DNA of 40,178 nt, from the NCBI GenBank assembly GCA_030835385.1, contig JAURPI010000020.1, positions 1 to 40,178 of the forward strand, read 5' to 3'. Under the pieces are notes generated by a model. The model saw only the letters and a list, made by a program, of their open reading frames with translations. It was not told the origin of the DNA and searched no databases. Below, one piece after another: positions 33,237-40,178 of this stretch. The first letter of the stretch is position 1. Each line of letters begins with the position of its first letter. The stretch is from Alphaproteobacteria bacterium (GTDB taxonomy: Bacteria > Pseudomonadota > Alphaproteobacteria > Rhodospirillales > Rhodospirillaceae). A program made the translations under genes and the position numbers.

Positions 33237-36200
33237 TTATACAGCCTGCCCAGACGCTTCTTTGTGAGGCAGTTTATCAGGCGGTCCACTGGCACTCTCG
33301 TCAGAATTACTTAATGTTTGGAACCGCCGCGGCAAAACTGGGGTTGAACGCCTATTATGGCGCAAGCGATCTGCCCGGGCACTAACGGCTGAAACGGGTG
33401 GGCCTTGGTCTGTGAGCTCATACAAAAGGCCACTCACATCGACGAGCTTGTCAGCTAAAACATGGATGACGAGTCCATCTTTCTGCACAATGCCCTCGGC
33501 ATATAGCAAACTCGAGCGCAGAATCTGTTTGCGAAACGCCTGAAAGACCTTTGGCCAGACGATAAGGTTCACCACACCGCTCTCGTCTTCCAAAGTAATA
33601 AAGACCGTGCCCTTTGCACTACCTGGACGTTGACGGCAAATCGACAATCCGGCGACAGCTACTTTGGTGTTCGCCGAAAGGCCAGATAAGTCACTGGCCA
33701 CAACAGCGCCCCGCTGGGCCAACCTGTCACGCAGAAAAGCTACAGGGTGCTGACGTAAAGTCAGCCGTAACGCAGTGTAATCTTCAACCACCTGCTCTCC
33801 AAGAGAAAGGTCAGGCAAGGGTGGCGGTAATTCAAAAACCGCATCGGCACCACCTTGCAATCCAGCAGGTGGTGGCACTTCCTCTTCTGAACCAAACAAT
33901 GGAAGAGGTGCTTGCTTAAGGGCCTTCACCGCCCACAAAGCCTGACGGCGACTCAAAGCGGTACTATCCAAAACGATTGATGCAAAAACATCGGCTTTCG
34001 CCAATTTCTCAAGCGTATCGATCAATTTTGTGCCGCCACCTGGAAACCGCTGCCACACATCATACGGATCACGGTAGCCACACCCCCTCGCCTCAACAAT
34101 GGCACGCGCATCCGATTCCTTAAGCCCTTTGATTTGGCGGAACCCAAGACGCAACGCCACGCCCTTAGCCGCTGTTACCGGTTCAAGGGTGCAATCCCAT
34201 TCACTGGCATTGATATCAACAGGGAGAAGAACAACGCCGTGCCGCTGCGCATCCTGGGTAATCTGCGATGACGCGTAAAATCCCATGGGCTGGCTATTCA
34301 ACAACGCACAGGTGAACGCCGCCGGGTAATGACACTTCAGCCAAGAAGACACATAAACAAGCAGCGCAAAACTGAACGCATGGCTTTCTGGAAAACCGTA
34401 ATCACCAAACCCTTCAATCTGCTTGAAACACCGTTCTGCAAAGGCCTGTGTGTATCCATTGGACAACATGCCTTTGATAAATTTTTCTCGGAAAATTTCT
34501 ATCTTTCCATTGCGATGCCACGCGGCCATGGCCCGACGCAAGGAATCAGCTTCGTCAGGTGTAAACCCTGCACCAACAATGGCGATACTCATGGCCTGCT
34601 CTTGAAATAGCGGTACGCCCAGGGTGCGTTCTAGAACACCCTTAAGGCCTTCCGACGGATACTCAACGGGTTCTTCTTGTCGACGGCGGCGCAAATAAGG
34701 ATGCACCATATCACCCTGAATCGGCCCCGGCCGGACAATCGCAACTTGGATAACAAGGTCATAAAGAGTCGCTGGCTTAAGCCGCGGCAGCATGCTCATC
34801 TGGGCGCGGCTCTCGACTTGGAAAACCCCAACAGTATCCGCCTGCTGAAGCATGTCGTAGGTCGCGGGATCTTCTTGTGGAACCGTAGCCAAGGTTAAGA
34901 TCCGGTCATGATGTGCATGAATAAGATCAAAAGACTTTCGAATGCACGTCAACATACCGAGAGCCAAAACATCGACTTTAAGAATGCCAAGCACGTCGAT
35001 GTCATCCTTATCCCACTCGATAACAGTCCGGTCTTCCATCGCAGCATTAGAAATAGGCACGATGTTAGAGAGCGGCTCTTTGGTAAGAACAAACCCGCCA
35101 ACATGTTGAGAGAGATGACGCGGGAAATTCTTAAGCTGCTCCGCTAAGTCCAGTGTTAGCTTAAGGCGCGTGTCATCGGGATTAAGGCCCGCCTCGCGAG
35201 CTTGCTCTTCTGGGATACGTTTAGATGACGACCCCCAGACCGTGCCAAGAAGGGCCGCAATGGCATCTTCAGAAAGCCCCAAGGCCTTGCCAACATCACG
35301 AACAGCAGAACGCGTGCGGTAGGTAATAACCGTTGCCGTCAAGCCAGCGCGTTCACGGCCATATTTTTCGTAGATATACTGAATGACTTCTTCGCGGCGT
35401 TCGTGCTCGAAGTCGACGTCGATATCTGGAGGCTCATTGCGGGCTGCAGATACAAAACGCTCGAATAACAATTCCGTATCATCGGGATTAACAGATGTAA
35501 TGCCGAGGCAATAACATACGGCTGAATTGGCTGCAGACCCACGACCCTGACACAAAATGCCGCGGCCACGCGCATAACGTACGATGTCATGGACCGTAAG
35601 GAAGTAAGGCGCATATCCAAGGTCACCGATCACCTTTAACTCATGACGAATCTGTGCTTCGACCTTCTTCGACACATGATCCGCATACCGCCATGTCACG
35701 CCCTCCCAAGCCAACCGCGCCAACTGTGACTGCGGAGTCTCTCCATGAGGAACAGGGTCTGATGGGTATTCATAACGCAACTCATCAAGACTAAAGGTAC
35801 AGGCTTCGGCGATCTCAATTGTCCGGGCAAGCGCACCACGGTGGTTTTTGAACAGCCGTGCCATCTCCAATGGCGGCTTATGATGACGCTCACCGTTTTT
35901 CTGTATTCGTAGACCAGCTTGATCGACAGTGCAGCGTGCCCGGATACAGGTTAGTACATCTAGCAAGGGCCGGCGTGCAGGAAGGTGCATGTGCACATCA
36001 TTCACAGCCACCATCGGCATATCAGATTGATTCGCCAGGTCTGCGATCTGCCATAACCGCCGCGCATCTTCACCACATGCATTAGCACAGGCTGCAACCG
36101 AAATTTCAGTGCCAAAGATATCTTTGAATTGGTTGAGCGTGCGCAAAAAGTCTACCGTGGTTTCTTCATTTACAAGAGCGCCTTCTGGCACCAAAGCGAC

Positions 36201-36671
36201 AGCAACGAGACCGCACGCATACGCCACAATATCATCTAACGTTAGAAAACACTGCTGCTTCGGCGCACGCCGTTTGCCAAGAGTTAGCAACTGGCAAAGA
36301 CGGGCATACGCTGCACGGTCTTTTGGATAGACCAACAGGCTTGGACCATCGGGCGCTTCGTGGCTATCGGCACCCCCTTGATCCCGCAAATCCTTGGGTG
36401 GCAAATGCCAATCATGAACGCCATCACCCCATTGCCATGTTGGTGCCGCCAATAGGTCAAGGCGACAACCGGGAATAAAGCGCATATCCGCTTCCTTGCA
36501 CGCAATGTGACTGCGGACCAACCCGGCTAATGTGTTGCGATCCGTTAACGCGACGGCAGTGTGCCCATGGGCAATAGCAGCGCGGGCCAATTCTTCAGGA
36601 TGAGAGGCCCCACGCAAAAAGCTGAAATTGCTGGTGACTTGGAGGTCGACGTATCTAGGTTCAAAAGACAT
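33237..36671 (-). CDS. dnaE2: Error-prone DNA polymerase DnaE2
   Basis: 1144 residues, the normal length of DnaE2. The N-terminal PHP domain begins YVDLQVTSNFSFLRGASHPE. The PolIII-alpha palm carries PPDIDVDFEHER with two catalytic Asp, and KVDVLALGML with the third. The C-terminal OB fold reads AVAGLSICRQRPGSAKGTVF, then ITLEDESG, the usual DnaE2 end. DnaE2 is the translesion polymerase of the SOS mutasome, working with ImuA and ImuB at the beta clamp. It starts 9 bp after the imuB stop, so the three genes form one transcript controlled by the LexA box upstream of imuA. Confidence 0.97.
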   Translation of the reverse strand: MSFEPRYVDLQVTSNFSFLRGASHPEELARAAIAHGHTAVALTDRNTLAGLVRSHIACKEADMRFIPGCRLDLLAAPTWQWGDGVHDWHLPPKDLRDQGGADSHEAPDGPSLLVYPKDRAAYARLCQLLTLGKRRAPKQQCFLTLDDIVAYACGLVAVALVPEGALVNEETTVDFLRTLNQFKDIFGTEISVAACANACGEDARRLWQIADLANQSDMPMVAVNDVHMHLPARRPLLDVLTCIRARCTVDQAGLRIQKNGERHHKPPLEMARLFKNHRGALARTIEIAEACTFSLDELRYEYPSDPVPHGETPQSQLARLAWEGVTWRYADHVSKKVEAQIRHELKVIGDLGYAPYFLTVHDIVRYARGRGILCQGRGSAANSAVCYCLGITSVNPDDTELLFERFVSAARNEPPDIDVDFEHERREEVIQYIYEKYGRERAGLTATVITYRTRSAVRDVGKALGLSEDAIAALLGTVWGSSSKRIPEEQAREAGLNPDDTRLKLTLDLAEQLKNFPRHLSQHVGGFVLTKEPLSNIVPISNAAMEDRTVIEWDKDDIDVLGILKVDVLALGMLTCIRKSFDLIHAHHDRILTLATVPQEDPATYDMLQQADTVGVFQVESRAQMSMLPRLKPATLYDLVIQVAIVRPGPIQGDMVHPYLRRRRQEEPVEYPSEGLKGVLERTLGVPLFQEQAMSIAIVGAGFTPDEADSLRRAMAAWHRNGKIEIFREKFIKGMLSNGYTQAFAERCFKQIEGFGDYGFPESHAFSFALLVYVSSWLKCHYPAAFTCALLNSQPMGFYASSQITQDAQRHGVVLLPVDINASEWDCTLEPVTAAKGVALRLGFRQIKGLKESDARAIVEARGCGYRDPYDVWQRFPGGGTKLIDTLEKLAKADVFASIVLDSTALSRRQALWAVKALKQAPLPLFGSEEEVPPPAGLQGGADAVFELPPPLPDLSLGEQVVEDYTALRLTLRQHPVAFLRDRLAQRGAVVASDLSGLSANTKVAVAGLSICRQRPGSAKGTVFITLEDESGVVNLIVWPKVFQAFRKQILRSSLLYAEGIVQKDGLVIHVLADKLVDVSGLLYELTDQGPPVSAVSARADRLRHNRRSTPVLPRRFQTLSNSDESASGPPDKLPHKEASGQAV

Positions 36672-36680
36672 GGCGAGCGA

Positions 36681-38393
36681 TTAGGCAAACAAGCCGTGGA
36701 GAAACCAGCGCGGCTGATGATCAGCACGACTCTGCAACAACGGGAATGGAAGATAAAAAAGCCAAAAACGCGCCCCGTCTTCGCTTTCTACTCGCCAATA
36801 CTCCCGCACGGCGCCGCCATCTTCACACAGTGTAAAATAGGACTGCTGTTCTTTACTGCGATCAGGCGGCAAAGCACCGCGCCACCACGATCCAGCAATC
36901 CGTTCCGGCCCTTCCGCCGCCGCAAGGTGATACGTCTGCCGTCGCCACGAGAACCCAGGCAAAGGCATCACCTGCGTGGGCGACGCACTGGCACCTACGG
37001 GCATAGGGTCAACCGATTCAGGTTTAGGCAAAAGATGAATGGGCCTTGCACCTGGCCGCATACGTCCGAAATCACTGTGCAGTAAAGCCGCTTCACGCAC
37101 ATCGCCGGGCAACGTGGCTTGATTCACTCGGCTAAGAGCCGGCACAAATCCGGCAGCCCGTTCTGGAATATGACTGGCCCGTATCTGTGGCCGGACAACA
37201 CGCCCCGATCCAAGGCGGGCTTCAAGTCGGTCAATTAACAATGCGAGATCTCGGCCAGACTGACTTGCTCTCTCTGACTCAGGCTTAGTACCGATACTGA
37301 TGCGTTCTTGCTCGCTGGCCATCAGGTCCGTAGCCGTCACGGTGAGCATCAAAAATTCGATGCCAAAGCCAGCATCAAGCCCATCGATCTTTTCGCGGAA
37401 CAAACGGAACAGATGCTCTGGTCGACGCACCGCCTGCCCGGTACCCATGGCAATCCGATCGGCAGTGTTGTCGACGCGAAAGACCTCAAAAACCAAACGT
37501 CGAATCCCTTTGCGGTCTTTTTCAAGGCGCACACAAAGACTGTCTAATAAGTCACGGAGTGCGGCTTCAACATCTTCAGTACGGCCAATTGGCTCGGCAA
37601 AGTTGATTCGAGCCACATAAGGCAACCGCTCCATCTCTGGCGACAAGGGTTCATCAACTCGGCCGAGAAGTTGATCAAGACGGAGACAGACCTCCTGCCC
37701 AAACCGGCGCGTGAGCGGGGCACGGGGCAACACCAACAAGTCTGCTAAAGTCCTGACACCCAATCGATTCAGAGTCTCAAGGGTTCGCGGCGATAACCGC
37801 AATGCTGTCGTAGGAAGCATTGAAAGATGTGTTCTTTGCTCCCCTTCGGGAACACATGCCGGTGCTCCAGACGACGTCAAACATCGCGCCGCCGCCCAGG
37901 CTGCTCCTGGTGTATCAGCCAAACCAAGACGGCAGACAAAACCAAGACGATTGAGTCGCGACTTAACGTCTTGCAGCAACGCCTGCTCGCCACCAAACAA
38001 ATGCGCGCACCCAGTGATATCGAGCCACAGCCCAGCACCGCCACGTTCATCCAAGCCTTCAATCGCAAGCCACGGGGTGTAGCGCCGCGCCCACGCCAAC
38101 ATGGCATCAAGACACGCACGATCAGCGGCAGGATCAGCTTCAACCACCTTCAATGTAGGAACCACCGCCCGCGCATCTGTTAGGGATAATCCGGGATCAA
38201 CCCCAGCGGCCCGCGCAGCACTATTGGCAGCGGCGATACGAACAGCTCCTGCATCCGCTGCAATCACTGCGAACGGTTTCTTACGCCACGGCGCGTAAGG
38301 CGCTGGTTCGCTCATGCGCTGAGGCCTGGCCCGGAAACTGGTCAAGCGATCGGTCGCAAAGCGGGGCAGCCAAACGGAAAGTACACGTTTCAT
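36681..38393 (-). CDS. imuB: ImuB, non-catalytic Y-family polymerase homolog of the SOS mutasome
   Basis: 570 residues. The start MKRVLSVWLPRFATDRL is typical of ImuB, so ATG 38393 is right although it lies inside imuA. The DinB/UmuC-like part includes IAAANSAARAAGVDPGLSLT, LWLDITGCAHLFGGEQ and the helix-hairpin LETLNRLGVRTLADLLVLPR. QLLGRVDEPLSP may include the clamp-contact region. Family knowledge: ImuB lacks polymerase catalytic acids and acts as a hub between the beta clamp, ImuA and DnaE2. The gene overlaps the imuA end by 113 bp. Confidence 0.95.
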   Translation of the reverse strand: MKRVLSVWLPRFATDRLTSFRARPQRMSEPAPYAPWRKKPFAVIAADAGAVRIAAANSAARAAGVDPGLSLTDARAVVPTLKVVEADPAADRACLDAMLAWARRYTPWLAIEGLDERGGAGLWLDITGCAHLFGGEQALLQDVKSRLNRLGFVCRLGLADTPGAAWAAARCLTSSGAPACVPEGEQRTHLSMLPTTALRLSPRTLETLNRLGVRTLADLLVLPRAPLTRRFGQEVCLRLDQLLGRVDEPLSPEMERLPYVARINFAEPIGRTEDVEAALRDLLDSLCVRLEKDRKGIRRLVFEVFRVDNTADRIAMGTGQAVRRPEHLFRLFREKIDGLDAGFGIEFLMLTVTATDLMASEQERISIGTKPESERASQSGRDLALLIDRLEARLGSGRVVRPQIRASHIPERAAGFVPALSRVNQATLPGDVREAALLHSDFGRMRPGARPIHLLPKPESVDPMPVGASASPTQVMPLPGFSWRRQTYHLAAAEGPERIAGSWWRGALPPDRSKEQQSYFTLCEDGGAVREYWRVESEDGARFWLFYLPFPLLQSRADHQPRWFLHGLFA

Positions 38394-39096
38394 CGCACCA
38401 TTCCACAGTCCATGAATGAGGAGTTCCCTGACGACAGCGGTCGAGAGTCAGAGTCCAACGGGTTTGCCCAAGCCCAGGCCAGAGCGGCGGCGCAGATGGG
38501 GCAGCTCCAACCCGCCATCGCGTCACAGCGGCACTGGCTGACGCTGCAGCCAAACCAGGCTGAAGCAAAAAACCCGTTGTCCCGCCGCGTTCGGCTGCCA
38601 ACTGCAAACGCCGTTCGGCAGCCAGACTTAAAGGAGACGCCAGCGAACCAATGACTGCATCTATATCAGGGCAACACAGCCCCTCTTCCATCGCCCACAA
38701 AGCTTCGGTTTCATCTTTGGCGCGCGCAAGCACCAGCGCGTCTTCGCTTAGACCCAGTGTATTTAAGGCCGGGCCATACAACGTATCCGCGGCCTTATAC
38801 CGAGGCAAACACCAGAGCACGGTGCCGCACTCCTTCCGTCGGGCTTTAAGACGAGCCGTCAGAGCAGCGACAAAGGTCACGGCAGAAGGCGCAAATCCAC
38901 ATGCACCCAACGCATCATCTTCACCGACCACATGATGCAAACAAGCCAGCGGCAAACCGCCCCACGGCAAAGCCTCATCAATGTCCGCAAGGCCAAAAGG
39001 CAGAATGTCTTCCGACGTACGCGGCAGGCCCTCAATCTTCTGAATCTGTTCCCGCAGCGCCTCAAGTTTGGGCGACGTCCCAGAGACACCGTGCAT
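38281..39096 (-). CDS. imuA: ImuA, RecA-like component of the SOS mutasome
   Basis: I choose ATG 39096, 5 bases after a perfect AGGAGG, over the TTG at 39129. The 271-residue protein has the ImuA opening LEALREQIQKIEG, then LPFGLADIDEALPWGGLPLA and CLHHVVGEDDALG, a RecA/SulA-like fold. ImuA interacts with ImuB and supports induced mutagenesis. The last ~20 codons after FRLAAPLCDRSLDQF extend into imuB in another frame. The LexA box lies 50-64 bp before the start codon. Confidence 0.93.
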   Translation of the reverse strand: MHGVSGTSPKLEALREQIQKIEGLPRTSEDILPFGLADIDEALPWGGLPLACLHHVVGEDDALGACGFAPSAVTFVAALTARLKARRKECGTVLWCLPRYKAADTLYGPALNTLGLSEDALVLARAKDETEALWAMEEGLCCPDIDAVIGSLASPLSLAAERRLQLAAERGGTTGFLLQPGLAAASASAAVTRWRVGAAPSAPPLWPGLGQTRWTLTLDRCRQGTPHSWTVEWCDETCTFRLAAPLCDRSLDQFPGQASAHERTSALRAVA

Positions 39097-39145
39097 CAGC
39101 GCCCTCCTCTGATTTGTATTTTTCAACAATACTTCTTGTATTTAT

Positions 39146-39160
39146 GTTCTCTTTTTGTTC
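39146..39160. promoter_or_regulatory. LexA (SOS) box, alphaproteobacterial GTTC-N7-GTTC type
   Basis: GTTCTCTTTTTGTTC is a perfect match to the direct-repeat LexA site known for alphaproteobacteria (on the imuA strand it reads GAAC-N7-GAAC). It sits 50 bp upstream of the imuA ATG and so should make the imuA-imuB-dnaE2 operon damage-inducible. Confidence 0.88.
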
Positions 39161-39254
39161 TTTTTTTCTGTGGAGGTCAAGAGGAATATCAAGGGGTGCT
39201 TGACCCGCCTTGAAGCAGAGGCGACCTTTGGGGTCTGACGGGGGGAGCACAAAA

Positions 39255-39680
39255 ATGACCAACGACGACACAGCAACAGCACAAGAAATCACTGCCATCA
39301 TCAAAGGCATCTTTACCGCCTTTGAAGACCACGATCCGGATGGGATTGAAGGTCACATGCATCCTGATTCAACCGTATGGGATGTGTTCACGCCGCAACT
39401 GATACGCGGTGTTGAGGAACGCAATAAATTTCATGCAGAAGATCAAGAACAGATGCAGGCCCGCGGCCCATTGTCACTGACAGTTGAAGACCCTGAAGTC
39501 GACACCTGGGTAGACACCGCCCTTGCCCGCTATTACCTCAACTATTCCTACGAACCACCCAACCCAGCAGAAGGACGGGTGCGCATAACCGATGTGTTTC
39601 GTAAGTTCGACGGCAAATGGCTCATCGTGCATCATCATGAAGGCACAGTGCCGACTGGGATTCCGCCGATCACTGAATGA
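39255..39680 (+). CDS. SnoaL/NTF2-like protein (DUF4440-type)
   Basis: 141 residues from ATG 39255, after a GGGGGAG ribosome site; the open frame begins at 39210 but the extra codons look noncoding. The helix-rich start (AQEITAIIKGIFTAFEDHDP) and FRKFDGKWLIVHHHEGTVP are typical of SnoaL-like ketosteroid-isomerase folds, often called DUF4440 or YybH. No catalytic set can be claimed. It is divergent from imuA and precedes a class III CoA-transferase gene by 102 bp, so it may belong to that unit. Confidence 0.83.
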   Translation: MTNDDTATAQEITAIIKGIFTAFEDHDPDGIEGHMHPDSTVWDVFTPQLIRGVEERNKFHAEDQEQMQARGPLSLTVEDPEVDTWVDTALARYYLNYSYEPPNPAEGRVRITDVFRKFDGKWLIVHHHEGTVPTGIPPITE

Positions 39681-39782
39681 GTCGCAACAAGGACGCGGCC
39701 CAGGCTTTGATAAGTCTGCGCTGATGAATTACACATCCCGCACAATGCTTCATCACATCAGACACACTCTAAGGCCGACACT

Positions 39783-40178
39783 GTGACCCTCCCTTCTGAT
39801 CTTCCTTTGTCCGGTCTTCGCGTCATCGAATTCTGTCATGTGGCAGCAGGACCCTTCTGCGCCATGACCCTGGCAGACATGGGTGCGGATGTGATCAAGG
39901 TGGAGCCCCTAAAAGGTGATGGCCTGCGGGCCTGGCCGCCACTGTCCGACGGCTACAGCGAAAACTTTGCATCGATCAACAGAAACAAGCGCAGCATCGC
40001 GCTGGACTTGAAAACCGAGAAAGGCCTCGACATCGCGCGACGCTTGATCCTCTCTGCAGATGCGGTGGTTGAAAACAACCGCCCCGGCGTGATGGCTCGG
40101 CTTGGGCTAGGGTATGACTCGTTCAAAGATGAAAAACCGGGACTGGTCTACGCCTCAATATCCGCCTTCGGTCAGACC
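39783..40178 (+). CDS. Class III CoA-transferase (CaiB/BaiF), 5' part, cut by window end
   Basis: From GTG 39783 the frame stays open to the window end (132 codons). It reads LSGLRVIEFCHVAAGPFCAM, ADMGADVIKVEPLKGDGLRA and NRNKRSIALDLKTEKG, ending at YASISAFGQT, the same N-terminal half as the CoA-transferases at 21896-24233. The catalytic Asp lies beyond the window. It is the third member of this family here, on the other strand and far from the first two, so it is probably part of a separate acid-degradation unit. Confidence 0.88.
   Translation, partial: MTLPSDLPLSGLRVIEFCHVAAGPFCAMTLADMGADVIKVEPLKGDGLRAWPPLSDGYSENFASINRNKRSIALDLKTEKGLDIARRLILSADAVVENNRPGVMARLGLGYDSFKDEKPGLVYASISAFGQT

Noticed and set aside
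33614-33919. Plus-strand open frames inside dnaE2 and imuB (also 34329-34610, 36561-37085, 37711-38183)
   Set aside because: They are mirror frames of long, well-conserved genes, and their translations lack any family pattern.

Overview
The window looks like chromosomal DNA of an alphaproteobacterium with moderate GC, possibly a marine Rhodospirillales-like lineage. The best marker is a direct-repeat SOS box of the alphaproteobacterial type, GTTC-N7-GTTC (39146-39160), upstream of an imuA-imuB-dnaE2 mutasome. Other features (TonB receptor, several class III CoA-transferases, acyl-CoA dehydrogenase) fit but are less specific. The taxon is an inference. I saw no rRNA, tRNA or CRISPR array.

Region 1 (1-1389): the 3' end of a Lys/Ala-rich histone H1-like gene made of 45-bp tandem repeats, with a strong terminator. 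A decayed pseudaminic-acid locus follows: a 5' pseB remnant with two stop codons, a shrunken IS3-like element, and a 3' pseC remnant, all on the minus strand.

Region 2 (1390-19163, plus strand): a long surface-glycan locus. It opens with a CMP-sugar synthetase-like gene, a surface-carbohydrate protein, a NUDIX-like protein and a secreted FG-GAP/ASPIC protein. Then comes a tightly packed run: an HldE-like protein with its two domains in reversed order, a sugar-1-P nucleotidyltransferase, an SDR epimerase, a GmhA-like isomerase, a zinc dehydrogenase, a GMD/RmlB-like SDR, a split transketolase, a HAD phosphatase, an APH-like kinase, a methyltransferase, a DegT aminotransferase, a GNAT acetyltransferase and a TylF-like methyltransferase. 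The simplest reading is local production of sedoheptulose 7-phosphate or a related ketose, its conversion to an activated heptose, and further oxidation/reduction, amination, acylation and methylation. No step has been tested.

Region 3 (19193-21766, minus strand): two methyltransferase-like genes around a protein of unknown family, probably the edge of the glycan locus.

Region 4 (21896-27017): an acyl-CoA dehydrogenase and two class III CoA-transferases, divergent from a GntR/UTRA regulator. The divergent region carries two matching palindromes, probable operators. msrA converges on the regulator gene.

Region 5 (27264-33092): a TonB-dependent receptor, a bidirectional terminator, an isochorismatase-family hydrolase, a Tat-exported limonene-epoxide-hydrolase-like protein, a small EAL-like remnant, an NmrA-like SDR and a maleate isomerase/Asp-Glu racemase-like protein that seems to lack the catalytic cysteines.

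Region 6 (33237-40178): dnaE2, imuB and imuA on the minus strand behind the SOS box, then a SnoaL-like gene and the start of a third class III CoA-transferase, cut by the window end.
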